Positions 17,698 through 26,660 are shown, counted from the stretch's first letter. The stretch: 43,961 nt of DNA from JAAKFL01 sp964629645 (GCA_964629645.1 CAZVSU010000009.1:1-43961), one strand, 5' to 3'. Notes: a model not told the origin generated them from the sequence alone. A program made the numbers and translations.

Positions 17698-19145
17698 TGA
17701 AGCGTCACCCTCGGATCCAAAAGCATATACGAAATATCGGCTGCCAGGTAGCCGACCAGTGTCAAAAACGAACCCGCAATCGCCGAAAACATGATCACGT
17801 TATAATCGCGGTTTAAAACGGCATCGTAAAAGAACTTTCCAAACCCATCAATTTCGAAGAGAATCTCGACAATCAGCGATCCTCCAAGCAAAACCCCAAG
17901 CGACCCGGCAAGGGCCGTAACGATGGTGATCGACGCGTTTCGTCCGAGATAGCGGGTATAGATATGGCGCCGCTTAAGCCCCTTTGCATGGGCAGTCCTG
18001 ACAAAATCTTGTTTGGCCACCTCTAAAACAGCGGTCCGGGCAAGCCTTGACTGTGTCGCCAAAGATCCATACATAATCGCGACAATGGGCAGAAAAATGT
18101 GGCGGGCGATATCGGCTGCTCTTTCGATTGAATTTTGACTGGAATAGAGGTTTTCCGGGCTGGTGAATCCGCTAAATGGGAGCCCATATTTCATGGCCAC
18201 TTCTTCAATGAGAAATGGCGCCACAACAAAAACGGGGATCGCATAGAGAATCAAAAAAAGGGTGTTGAGCCCATGATCGATGAATCTGCCGTGAAAAAGC
18301 GCCATCACGAGCCCGAAAATCATGCAGAGGGCAAATGTGATCACCATCGGCGCTGCCGATAGAGTTAGTGAATACTTGAATCGGCTCGCCACTTCGCTGA
18401 CAACGGATTTATTGGGGTCGTCCCTAAGCGAGCCGAAATCGAGGGTGAGCACGCGGCTGAAATAACGAAAAAAACGGGTATCGGTCCAAAAAATTTGAAA
18501 TGTTTCCCCCGCACTGAAAAGAAAGCGGCTTTGGTTTTCTTCGTACCACTCGCTAAGCCGCGCGATTTTCTCTTGCGTGGCCGCAAGGGTCTCTTTTCTT
18601 AAGGGGAATTGATTCCGGAGAAATAAATTTTGCTCGGAAATGTCTCTGTTCAACGCCCTCTGTTCGTCTGAGAGGTTGCCCCCTAAAATTCCTTGACGCG
18701 TCCCGCCCCGGATCACAAAACGCATCGCCTCTTTTTTGATGGGTAAAGGGGCATCGGAAGCGAAGACATGAAAAAGCTTGGGCATGATAAATCGCGCTTG
18801 ATCGCCGAATCTGATTTTGAGGTCTTGCTTCTGTTTGAACGATTGACCTTCCCTGTTTACGAGCTTGTGCAGTGTCTCATCGACATAATCTTGCGATAGA
18901 GATGGCCACGTGTTGAAAAGAACAGGGAGCGTCAGTCCGTAGCGCTCCCTAAACTGAAGATAACGGTCAGCGCCCGCTGCCGCTGCCGCCCCCTCTTCAC
19001 GCTTTGTCGCCTGTCCGGTCGGGGACACTTCCGTCACAGAGGTAGGCTCGCCAGGAGCTAAATTAATGATCACGAAGTTGACGACGATAATAAAAAATAA
19101 TGTGACCGGCAAAAGCAAAAGGCGTCTGAACAGATAGGAGATCAT
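17694..19145 (-). CDS. Oligopeptide-type ABC transporter permease, OppB-like, with large insertion
   Basis: This 483-residue protein has a first membrane segment (about 8-30) followed by NLAPGEP, as is usual for OppB/DppB. A soluble, charged insertion of about 190 residues (about 40-230) follows. The permease domain covers about 255-475, with the ATPase-contact loop VRTAHAKGLKRRHIYTRYLG. Ordinary OppB is about 306 residues; YejB is longer. GAGGAG stands 6 bases before the ATG and can be masked by a hairpin (19154-19188). It is the middle gene of a binding protein-OppB-OppC operon. Confidence 0.83.
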   Translation of the reverse strand: MISYLFRRLLLLPVTLFFIIVVNFVIINLAPGEPTSVTEVSPTGQATKREEGAAAAAGADRYLQFRERYGLTLPVLFNTWPSLSQDYVDETLHKLVNREGQSFKQKQDLKIRFGDQARFIMPKLFHVFASDAPLPIKKEAMRFVIRGGTRQGILGGNLSDEQRALNRDISEQNLFLRNQFPLRKETLAATQEKIARLSEWYEENQSRFLFSAGETFQIFWTDTRFFRYFSRVLTLDFGSLRDDPNKSVVSEVASRFKYSLTLSAAPMVITFALCMIFGLVMALFHGRFIDHGLNTLFLILYAIPVFVVAPFLIEEVAMKYGLPFSGFTSPENLYSSQNSIERAADIARHIFLPIVAIMYGSLATQSRLARTAVLEVAKQDFVRTAHAKGLKRRHIYTRYLGRNASITIVTALAGSLGVLLGGSLIVEILFEIDGFGKFFYDAVLNRDYNVIMFSAIAGSFLTLVGYLAADISYMLLDPRVTLQ

Positions 19146-19153
19146 CCGCTGCT

Positions 19154-19188
19154 CCTCTTTTTTAAAGTGAGAACAGGAGAAAAAGAGG
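19154..19188 (-). promoter_or_regulatory. Hairpin overlapping the oppB-like ribosome binding site
   Basis: In the minus-strand transcript, CCTCTTTTT (from 19188) pairs with AAAAAGAGG (to 19154) around a 17-base loop. CCGC and GCGG can extend the stem. The second arm contains part of the Shine-Dalgarno GAGGAG (19157-19152). It lies between the binding-protein and permease genes. Confidence 0.4.
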
Positions 19189-19212
19189 CGGCTTTTACAC
19201 TTAAAGCACGTT

Positions 19213-21228
19213 TCATTCGACTTTCAACCAAAAAATAGAGGATTGCGGTTCGACGACATTCGCTCCCGGTATCAAATCTTGCCGCTCTTTCGGGATGAAC
19301 ACATTCTGCAGATGCGACCGCGAAAGCAAAACCGCTTTTGGCGTATAGAGGAACGTATAGGGCGCTTCTTCATGAATAATTTCATGGAAGCGGTGATAAA
19401 GGGCGATCCGTTTTTCAGAGTCCGATTCGAAATCGAGCTCATCAATGATTTGATCGGCCTCTTCGTTGGAAAAACCGACCGCATTCGACGAGCCCTTCTC
19501 TTGGGCTCCTGCTGATGACCAAAGCTGCCTGGGGTCTTCCGGGGGAGTCCCGAGTCCCCACCCAAGAGAAAGGGCGTCAAAACTTTTGTCGTCGAAAGCG
19601 GCTGAAAGATCGGCCAGATCGACACCGCTGAGCCGGCAGTCGACCCCGATTTTTTTTAGCGAGGTGGCAATCGCCTCGCAGATCGCCTTTGTGGTGTCGT
19701 TTTTGACGTAGTACATCAGCGCAAATGAAAAGGAGACCAGCTCTCCGTCAATCTCTTTTTCACGAATGCCGTCGTCGCTTCGGTCATACCACCCTTCCTC
19801 TTCGAGTAGTTTGACCGCCTTTGCAGGATCGTAGGGCCAAGGTTCGACAGAGCGATTATAAGCTGGGGATCCGATAAAAAAGGGACCCGTGATTTCAACT
19901 CCAAGGCCGTTGAGCAGGTCGGCGATCATCCGTCTGCGGTCGATGGCCATTGTCATGGCCCGTCTCACTTTGGGGCTTCCGAAAAAAGGGGTCGCTTGAT
20001 TCCACCCGACAAAAACGTAACTGCGGGCGAGATAGTCGAGCCGTTCGATGGTGTTGCCTGCCCTTTTTTGCTCGCGGTAAAGGGCGGACTGCTGGAATTC
20101 CTCCCATTCAATCAGCTGGTCGGGGCGTAAGACGACGCTGTCGAGTCGTCCCGCTTTAAAATCGAGCCAGGGAGAATTGGGATTTTGTTTAAATGTCGTC
20201 ACGCGCCGGTCCATGAGCGCAGCCAGCGGCTGAAAAAATTGAGAATTGCGGTTGAACACGATGCGGCGGTCGTTCCATTCCTCGAACGTCCAGGGGCCGC
20301 AGCTGATGATGGTGTTTTTCGCCCAGTGCTCCATAAAATTTTGCGCCCAAATAGAATCTTTTCGGTAAAAATGAGGTGCAGAATCGTCTAAGACGATTTT
20401 ATTTCCATTTGGGAAGTATTGATAAACAAAAGAGGCAAGGGGGCGGAGTCCTCCGGTCAGCAGTTTAGCGGCATAGCGAGGCCGTTTTTTCCCGTCGATC
20501 AATTTCGTTTTCCACCGGACCTTGAGCGTATAGTCGTCGACGACATCGAAAGACTGAATGTCTTGGTAATACGTCCTCAGCGCAACCGCTCCCGCTTCTT
20601 GAACTGAGGGATTCATCATAGCGTCGAAGAAAAATTTAAAGTCGTGGGCTGTGACGGGATGCCGTTTTTTGAACCAATCGGAAAGTTCAAGTTCATGCCT
20701 CGGAACGTCCCAATAGAGGTCTTGACGAAGAAACACCCAAAACTCGGGCTCACCGGTTTCTGAATCGATCCTCTCTTCCATCCGGAGGGCGGCCGCCGGG
20801 GCCATGGTCTCGTAAATACCGAAGTGTTGACTGGCGAGGGAAACAGAGCTAAAGCCTATCCACTCGTTCACTTGAGCCCAATTGGCAAACGGGTGGAGAT
20901 TTTTAGGTTTTCCCAATGTCGCTTGCCGAAAATTCCCGAGCGGGATGAAATGCGGCCCGAGCATTTCGGGCAGCGTCCTTTCATAAAAAGGATCGGGAGT
21001 TAAGAGGTTGCCCTCTTCTGACGCGATCGTTTGATTGACTAGCGCTCCCTTTCTGGAAAAGGTCTGGAGCCGCTCGATTTGCGATCCCAGTTGCTCCACC
21101 TGTTCTTCTAAACGGTTGACATCATTTTCAATGATCAGATTCGACCAATAGATCATTCCCAACAGAAAAATCAGGGCGCTTCCAAAAAGAAAGCGAAAAA
21201 TAAAAGGGGTTTTTGTGTGCGTCGCCAT
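19213..21228 (-). CDS. Extracellular solute-binding protein, family 5 (OppA/YejA type)
   Basis: This 671-residue protein has an N-terminal hydrophobic helix (about 10-28) and then a short heptad-like stretch (VNRLEEQVEQLGSQIERL). It appears membrane-anchored rather than lipidated, as no lipobox Cys is present. The rest is an SBP_bac_5 fold: early LHPFANWAQVNEWI, a PVTAHDFKFFFDAMMNP motif (about 200), and VRRAMTMAIDRRRMI (about 425). Such proteins deliver oligopeptides to Opp/Dpp/Yej permeases. It is the first gene of the operon, 67 bases before the OppB-like gene. The anchor may fit the periplasm of an intracellular bacterium, which is inference. Confidence 0.85.
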   Translation of the reverse strand: MATHTKTPFIFRFLFGSALIFLLGMIYWSNLIIENDVNRLEEQVEQLGSQIERLQTFSRKGALVNQTIASEEGNLLTPDPFYERTLPEMLGPHFIPLGNFRQATLGKPKNLHPFANWAQVNEWIGFSSVSLASQHFGIYETMAPAAALRMEERIDSETGEPEFWVFLRQDLYWDVPRHELELSDWFKKRHPVTAHDFKFFFDAMMNPSVQEAGAVALRTYYQDIQSFDVVDDYTLKVRWKTKLIDGKKRPRYAAKLLTGGLRPLASFVYQYFPNGNKIVLDDSAPHFYRKDSIWAQNFMEHWAKNTIISCGPWTFEEWNDRRIVFNRNSQFFQPLAALMDRRVTTFKQNPNSPWLDFKAGRLDSVVLRPDQLIEWEEFQQSALYREQKRAGNTIERLDYLARSYVFVGWNQATPFFGSPKVRRAMTMAIDRRRMIADLLNGLGVEITGPFFIGSPAYNRSVEPWPYDPAKAVKLLEEEGWYDRSDDGIREKEIDGELVSFSFALMYYVKNDTTKAICEAIATSLKKIGVDCRLSGVDLADLSAAFDDKSFDALSLGWGLGTPPEDPRQLWSSAGAQEKGSSNAVGFSNEEADQIIDELDFESDSEKRIALYHRFHEIIHEEAPYTFLYTPKAVLLSRSHLQNVFIPKERQDLIPGANVVEPQSSIFWLKVE

Positions 21229-21301
21229 ATCATGCCCATCTTACTCGAAGGCACAATTTCCTCCAAAGAGGGCGATGAGGTTGATCATCAGAGACTCCTT
21301 G

Positions 21302-21349
21302 AGGGGACGTCTTCAAATTTGGCATCCAATTAATTTGAAGACGTCCCCT
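21302..21349. repeat. GGGGACGTC palindromic repeat, intact
   Basis: The arms GGGGACGTCTTCAAATT and AATTTGAAGACGTCCCC are perfect 17-base inverted repeats around the 12-base loop TGGCATCCAATT. The repeat sits in the 181-base gap between the divergent oppA-like gene and the regulator at 21410. Confidence 0.9.
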
Positions 21350-21409
21350 AACAATCTTGACAATTTACAGTCGATTCCCGACTATCCAATTAGAATAATA
21401 GGACGCTTT

Positions 21410-23488
21410 ATGGATGTTTCTCACTATCAACAGCTTAAAAATTTAAAAGAACATCCGGATTGGCTTGAGAGCGTCTTGATTGTCGACGACGATCCCATAA
21501 CATTAGACGCCCTGACAATGACGCTGGAAAGCCTCGGCATGACAATACATAGCGCGTCTACAGGAGAAGCCGCCCTGGATATTCTCGAAAAAACGCCCCT
21601 TGCCGCCATCATCAGCGATTTCAAACTGACTGACATGACCGGCCTTGAGATTTTGAAGCAGGCCGTTGTCCTCCAGCCCAATGCCAGCCGCATTGTGATC
21701 ACAGGGTCGGCAAATTTGGACGAGGCGGCAGATCTTGTGAATGTCGCCCACATTTCCCACTTTATCCTAAAGCCATGGGAAAACAAGGTCTTGATTCAAG
21801 CGGTCCAATCGGCTGTCGAAAAATTCAACCTGATCAGGGAAAATCGCCGACTGAGCGAACTTAACGTGATCCAAAATCAAGAGCTCAAAAGAAATCAGGA
21901 AAGCTTAAAGCACGAACTGTCGATCGGAGGACGTGTGCAAAACCTTCTCTTGGAAGGCAAAGTCCCTAAGAGTCTGCCGGGTGTCCAAATCACAGGATTG
22001 ACTGTGCCGTCGAGAGAAATTGACGGCGATTTCTTCGAATTTTACCAGCTGGCTCCCCACATTGTCGACTTTGTTATCGGAGATGTCATGGGAAAAGGGC
22101 TCCCTTCCGCCCTTGTGGCGACGGCCATGAAATTCCAGCTCGCCCACTACGCAGCGCCCCCTTATCATTCCCTTGCGCATAAAAAAGATCGCGGCTGGCA
22201 TGTCGATTTGATGAGCCCCTCCGATATTTTAAAGCATGTGAGCGTCGAAATGGTCCCTTCGCTCATCAAGCTCGAATATTTTGTCTCGCTCCTTTATGGA
22301 CGGTTTAATTTTAAGACTCGGTCTTTTAGTTTTGTCGACTGCGGCAGCACAAAACCGCTTCATTACCATGCCTTAAGCGGCCGGGTTGTCGAAATCAAAG
22401 GCGACAACTTCCCCCTAGGAATCGGCCTTGCAAGCGAAGAGTACTCCGAACGAAAGGTCACTTTCCAAGCTGATGATTTGATGATTTTTTACTCCGACGG
22501 CATCACAGAAGCGCTCTCTCCCGGCGGATCGCTTTTCGGTAAGGAGCGCCTCGGCAAGCTGATTCAATCACACCCGCACCTGTCACCGAATGAGCTGATT
22601 GAATTGATCAAGCAAGAGGTCACTCATTTCACCCAAAAGGAAGGGTTTGATGACGATCTCACCCTGATGATCTTTAAATTTACCGAATGTTCCGGGATAG
22701 AAGAATTCTCTTCCGAAGATGTCGCCAAATTCAATAGCGATCTATCGCAGCTAAGAGCCGTGAGAAAATTTGTCGAATCGCTTTGTTTGACGATTATGGA
22801 GGAACCATCGGCGTTTTCGACACAAATGCAGCTTGTGGCCGATGAAATTTTTTGCAACATCGTCCACCACAGCTACAAAGGGCAGAAAGGGCATCAAATC
22901 ATCATCCAGGGGGGCGTCGAAAATGACACTCTTGTCTTCGAATTTTTCGACCAAGGAGACCCCTTCGACCCCTCTTTAATCAACCATCCCAACCTGCAGG
23001 GTGAAAAAGTAGGGGGATTCGGATTTTACCTCGTGAAAGAAATTGCCGAAAAAGTCAATTATGAAAGAAAAAAATCTGAAAACGGATGGAATTGTTTGAG
23101 AATTAGTAAAAAAATCTGTTATCAAGGGGAACAAATGGATCTCTCTCACCGAAAAGAAAACGACGTCATCATCGTGAAATTGGAAGGGGCCAATCTCGAC
23201 GCTCAGGAAGCTCCCCATTTCAAGCAGCAAATCAATGACCTGATCTCAAAAGAGGGATCCCACCAAGTCGTTTTGGATTTAGAGGATTTAAATTTTATTG
23301 ACAGCACCGGGCTCGGCTGCTTTCTCTCCCTGATGCGCACCCTGAACAATGCTAAAGGAGACATCAAGCTCGCTAATATGTCGAGTCCGATTCATACTAT
23401 TTTCGAGCTTGTCTGCATGCATAAGATATTTGAGATTTACGACTCCGTAGAAGCGGCCGTCGTCGCTTTTGAACAGCCTCAAACGTAA
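21410..23488 (+). CDS. Single-chain partner-switching regulator: receiver, PP2C phosphatase, HATPase, STAS
   Basis: This 692-residue cytosolic protein joins four domains. Residues 20-135 form a receiver (acidic pocket DDD 26-28, phosphoacceptor D70, T98, K121). A coiled linker (140-180) precedes a SpoIIE/RsbU-type PP2C phosphatase at about 190-425 (EIDGDFFEF, GDVMGKG, YSDGITEA, FDDDLTLM). Residues 440-570 form an RsbW-like HATPase (ADEIFCNIVHHSY N-box, DQGDPFDP G1, GGFGFYLV G2). Residues 576-692 form an RsbV-like STAS domain with DSTG at 631-634 (target S632). In Rsb systems these parts are separate proteins controlling a sigma factor or other target. The ATG at 21410 has AGGA 6 bases upstream; the longer frame would run through a repeat. 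An internal ATG at 23135 could release the STAS domain alone. Confidence 0.88.
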   Translation: MDVSHYQQLKNLKEHPDWLESVLIVDDDPITLDALTMTLESLGMTIHSASTGEAALDILEKTPLAAIISDFKLTDMTGLEILKQAVVLQPNASRIVITGSANLDEAADLVNVAHISHFILKPWENKVLIQAVQSAVEKFNLIRENRRLSELNVIQNQELKRNQESLKHELSIGGRVQNLLLEGKVPKSLPGVQITGLTVPSREIDGDFFEFYQLAPHIVDFVIGDVMGKGLPSALVATAMKFQLAHYAAPPYHSLAHKKDRGWHVDLMSPSDILKHVSVEMVPSLIKLEYFVSLLYGRFNFKTRSFSFVDCGSTKPLHYHALSGRVVEIKGDNFPLGIGLASEEYSERKVTFQADDLMIFYSDGITEALSPGGSLFGKERLGKLIQSHPHLSPNELIELIKQEVTHFTQKEGFDDDLTLMIFKFTECSGIEEFSSEDVAKFNSDLSQLRAVRKFVESLCLTIMEEPSAFSTQMQLVADEIFCNIVHHSYKGQKGHQIIIQGGVENDTLVFEFFDQGDPFDPSLINHPNLQGEKVGGFGFYLVKEIAEKVNYERKKSENGWNCLRISKKICYQGEQMDLSHRKENDVIIVKLEGANLDAQEAPHFKQQINDLISKEGSHQVVLDLEDLNFIDSTGLGCFLSLMRTLNNAKGDIKLANMSSPIHTIFELVCMHKIFEIYDSVEAAVVAFEQPQT
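23123..23137 (+). promoter_or_regulatory. Internal ribosome binding site and start for the STAS domain
   Basis: AAGGGGAA ends 3 bases before an in-frame ATG at 23135-23137, right at the HATPase/STAS boundary. Translation from here would give a 117-residue stand-alone RsbV-like protein ending at 23488. The codon CAA just upstream differs by one base from a TAA stop. Confidence 0.55.
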
Positions 23489-23508
23489 ATGGTTTTCCAG
23501 GAGGAAGC

Positions 23509-23739
23509 ATGAAAAAGAAATGGAGACTCCTTCTAACGGCAGCGCTCTTATTGGGTGCGTTCCCTCTAAGTGCTCAATATCGCGGAAATTCGGTTTCTGC
23601 GAAACCCTATCCCTTTAGAAAGCAGGTCCAAAGACGGCAATCGACCAGCGAAAAAAAAGTCAGCGATTGCCCCGCTTGCCGCGCCAATGCAAAAAAAAAC
23701 TATGATCGCAAGTTGCAGCAAAACTCTAATCGAAGATAG
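23509..23739 (+). CDS. Small exported protein with a CPAC motif
   Basis: This 76-residue protein has a clear signal peptide (KKKWRLLLTAALLLGAFPLSAQ, cleavage likely after SA), leaving a basic mature peptide of about 54 residues. It contains one CxxC (DCPACRAN), which could bind metal or form a disulfide. GGAGGA lies about 4 bases before the ATG, and the gene follows the partner-switch gene by 20 bases, so co-transcription is likely. No family was recognised. It is too short to be a thioredoxin despite the motif. Confidence 0.7.
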   Translation: MKKKWRLLLTAALLLGAFPLSAQYRGNSVSAKPYPFRKQVQRRQSTSEKKVSDCPACRANAKKNYDRKLQQNSNRR

Positions 23740-23777
23740 CATTAGATTCACACAATTCACTTGAAGGGACTCTTGAT

Positions 23778-25433
23778 ATGAGACAGATTTGGATACTTTT
23801 GATTTTTGCCCTCCTCTTTGCACTTGGCTTCGGTCTTTACCAAAGCTGGCCGGTCATCGAGCCTCAAGTAGAAAAGATCTACGAAGAGTCCCCGGATCCC
23901 TCCTATTTTGAAGATGAAGAGCCGGAGCCGGCTCCCGAACAGGATGACGCGGTACACTTCCAATTCGAAGAAGAGGAAGACTATGTGGCTCTTGCCATCT
24001 CTTCGATCCATGCCGATCCCAAGCAAAGCTGGGATTACCTTGAAAGAGCCATGGAAAAAGATCCGAAAAATCCCGAGGTCCGCATTTATCGCGCCCGCAT
24101 GCTTGAGGGGGTCGGCAAGCCGAGCCTCGCCGAAAAGGAATATGCCCTCGCTTACGCCGTCAAAGAAAATGATAAACCCTTTGCCGATCAATATGCGGGA
24201 TTCATGATGCGGCGAGGCAACTATGCGGCTGCAGAAAAACTCTTACGCGAACATCTGACGCCCCCTTCTTCCGATCAGGTGTGGCTCAAAGCGTGGTTTT
24301 TGAGCCACGTCTACGAACCGGTAGGCTTTGATTTTAAGAAGCACAGAATTCCGAAAGGAAATGCAACGCCTCTTGTCCACTACGTTCTGACTCTGAAAGA
24401 AGGACAATTTTGGGACGCCGATCGCTTTGAACGCGTCCCCTACAGACACGAATATCTCGAAAACGAGCAGATCACATACTGGCTCCAGCTCCTCGCTGCG
24501 CTGCAAGCCAAGCAATACCGCGCAGCCCATACGCTTCTCGAAAATAATCCTTTTGCCTTTCAATCGTGGAATCCCCAGCTCGAAATCAATTTATTAAGGC
24601 TGATTCAATACCGATTAGATCGCAGCTTAAGCCTCGACAGCAGAAGCCCTCTATTTGCCCGGGTCAAAAAAGCGGCGCAAAATATCACTCCGCTCACCTT
24701 TATGCTGAGCGAGCTGGCAGAAGAAGAGGAGATGGATCCCAACTACGCGGTGCCAAATAATATCCGCCCTATGCTGATCAGCGACGAGATCATTGCGCTT
24801 GCTCTCCTAGACAGCGGATGGAAAGAAGGGGCCATCATGCTGAGCGAGCTGGGCCGCTTCCCCCCAAATTTCCCCAAGCAGGCGTCCTACAAAATGGCCG
24901 TTGCGCTGAAAGAAAACCGCGGGAAGCTGGCGGCCCTTAAATTTGCCGAAAATCAGGAGCCGACGCCCGAGCTCACACTCCTCATTGCTGAAATCCGCAT
25001 CGAGTTGGGAGACGACGACCTGGCATTGAACGAGCTGCACCATTTATCCAAAGAGAAAGGGGAAGTCGGCCTCCGCGCCTCTCGCATCATAGCGCAAACC
25101 TTTATGCGTCAAAACGACTACGAAAAAGCCAAGCAGTTTATTACAGGTACAGACCACCTTAAAACCGACGTTTCCGGACAGGAGCTGCTCGCGCAAATTT
25201 TTAAAGAACAGAATCAGCCGGAGCTGGCCTACCAGATTTATCTCAACATCGAAAGGGAGTCGCCAACGGCCAAATCGTTCCTAGCGCATAAGGCGATCAA
25301 AGATCGTGAATGGACACGCGCCGAACAGTTGACCAAAGAGTTGATCGCCGAATTTCCGAAAAATAAGGTTTATCGCAGAAATCTCGAGATTATCCGGGAG
25401 ATGAAAGAGCAGGAAAACGATTCACTCGAGTGA
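23778..25433 (+). CDS. Membrane-anchored TPR protein
   Basis: This 551-residue protein has an N-terminal membrane helix or uncleaved signal (residues about 4-21) and then a Pro/Glu/Asp-rich spacer (about 35-60). The rest is helical with TPR-like pairs, for example DPKNPEVRIYRARMLEGVGK, FMRRGNYAAAEKLL and FKEQNQPELAYQIY. It probably faces the periplasm as a scaffold. GAAGGGA lies about 9 bases before the ATG. It lies 38 bases after the small CPAC gene and its 3' end overlaps the convergent MFS gene by 44 bases. The specific partner is unknown. Confidence 0.7.
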   Translation: MRQIWILLIFALLFALGFGLYQSWPVIEPQVEKIYEESPDPSYFEDEEPEPAPEQDDAVHFQFEEEEDYVALAISSIHADPKQSWDYLERAMEKDPKNPEVRIYRARMLEGVGKPSLAEKEYALAYAVKENDKPFADQYAGFMMRRGNYAAAEKLLREHLTPPSSDQVWLKAWFLSHVYEPVGFDFKKHRIPKGNATPLVHYVLTLKEGQFWDADRFERVPYRHEYLENEQITYWLQLLAALQAKQYRAAHTLLENNPFAFQSWNPQLEINLLRLIQYRLDRSLSLDSRSPLFARVKKAAQNITPLTFMLSELAEEEEMDPNYAVPNNIRPMLISDEIIALALLDSGWKEGAIMLSELGRFPPNFPKQASYKMAVALKENRGKLAALKFAENQEPTPELTLLIAEIRIELGDDDLALNELHHLSKEKGEVGLRASRIIAQTFMRQNDYEKAKQFITGTDHLKTDVSGQELLAQIFKEQNQPELAYQIYLNIERESPTAKSFLAHKAIKDREWTRAEQLTKELIAEFPKNKVYRRNLEIIREMKEQENDSLE

Positions 25434-26628
25434 GAAAAAACGCGTGAGCAGAAAGGCAGAGGAGCAAGGCAAGGCCCAACACCAGTCCCGGCCCGCTCAT
25501 AAGGCAAATCAATCCCCCCAGCGGATTTGCGACGCACCCTCGGATCCCGACCGTCATGACGTTGACACTGCTGAAAAGCGAACTGTCCTCTTGATCGGCA
25601 AAAATCGGGCCTGAAAGCTTCCACGCCAATTCGCTCCCCGCTTGCGCTACACCATAAACAAGATAGGTCGCAAACAGGAGAACAACCGAATACTGAGCCG
25701 TCCAGAGCCCCAGCGGAAAGAGTGAAAACATTAAGACAACGAGAGCCGAGAAACGAAAGAGATTGACCCTGTTCATCCATTCGGCCCAAAGTCCGGACGT
25801 CAACGCAAAACCGATCCCCTTGCACATCGTGATCGCAAGGCCCAGCTCTTTATAATTCAATTGCAGCACGTCCATAAAAAAATGGGGAAGAGCAGGCTGA
25901 AGAATCATAATGCCGAATCCCCCCAACATAAAACCGGTCTGAAAATCGCGGTAATCGGGGCGCAAGCAAAGAAGCTCCCAAACATTTTTCCAAGGGCGTA
26001 AGAAAGGCTGCGAAGAGGCTGTCTTTTCAAGAACCCCTGTTTTCACATAAATTCGAATCTGCAGGAAGACTGCTGCAAGAGAAATCAGCGATGTGACGAA
26101 AAAGATCCACCGCCACGACTGCACATAATCGTCCATCATCCAACCAAAAAACACCGGAAAAATCGCGCTTCCGACATATGAGCAGGAGATGGCATAGGCG
26201 ACAATCCGCTGCCTCGTATTTTTTTCGGAATTGAGTTTTAAGATTTCCATCCATGCAGGAATCATCCCGCGGTAAAGGAGCATATAGAGGGCAAAAGACC
26301 CGATAAACCACCAAATATTTTCCATCCACGGAAAGCAAAGAAAGGGAGCGTGGGCGAGAATGGAACCCAAAACAACGTTTGGCATTAAGCGATCTCGCCT
26401 TCTGTTAACGTAGTCGCTCCAATAAACCGAAAAAATCGACACCACTGGCTTGAGCGTGATCATCATCGTGATTTGCCAGGCGGTCGCATCCAGATCGCGA
26501 TAGAGAATAAAGGGAAGAAGGTTGTATATCGCCCAAAAGGGGGTGCGGAGAAGCCACGTCCACAAAAAAGCAGAGCGCGCCTGTTGCCCTTTTTCATGCG
26601 TGAAGAGTAAAGTCTCCATGACAGCCAT
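25390..26628 (-). CDS. Major facilitator superfamily permease
   Basis: This 412-residue protein has about twelve hydrophobic helices. The usual MFS loop 2-3 region is YWSDYVNRRRDRLMPNVVLG, a variant of the D-R-x-G-R/K pattern, and the loop 8-9 repeat is GLWAEWMNRVNLFRFSALVV. The substrate cannot be told; chlamydiae use MFS proteins for sugar phosphates and other metabolites. The ATG at 26628 (MAVMETLLF) is preferred over an upstream frame starting at 26709, because that extension runs through a hairpin and half repeat. A third choice is 26619. It diverges from batD and converges on the TPR gene. Confidence 0.75.
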   Translation of the reverse strand: MAVMETLLFTHEKGQQARSAFLWTWLLRTPFWAIYNLLPFILYRDLDATAWQITMMITLKPVVSIFSVYWSDYVNRRRDRLMPNVVLGSILAHAPFLCFPWMENIWWFIGSFALYMLLYRGMIPAWMEILKLNSEKNTRQRIVAYAISCSYVGSAIFPVFFGWMMDDYVQSWRWIFFVTSLISLAAVFLQIRIYVKTGVLEKTASSQPFLRPWKNVWELLCLRPDYRDFQTGFMLGGFGIMILQPALPHFFMDVLQLNYKELGLAITMCKGIGFALTSGLWAEWMNRVNLFRFSALVVLMFSLFPLGLWTAQYSVVLLFATYLVYGVAQAGSELAWKLSGPIFADQEDSSLFSSVNVMTVGIRGCVANPLGGLICLMSGPGLVLGLALLLCLSAHAFFLTRVNRFPALSSPG

Positions 26629-26660
26629 TGTATCATTACCGCCGAATTTACGGGCAAAAA

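Noticed and set aside
21215..21409. N-terminal extension of the partner-switch protein
   Set aside because: It would translate a palindromic repeat and overlap the start of the oppA-like gene; ATG 21410 has a good ribosome binding site just before the receiver domain.
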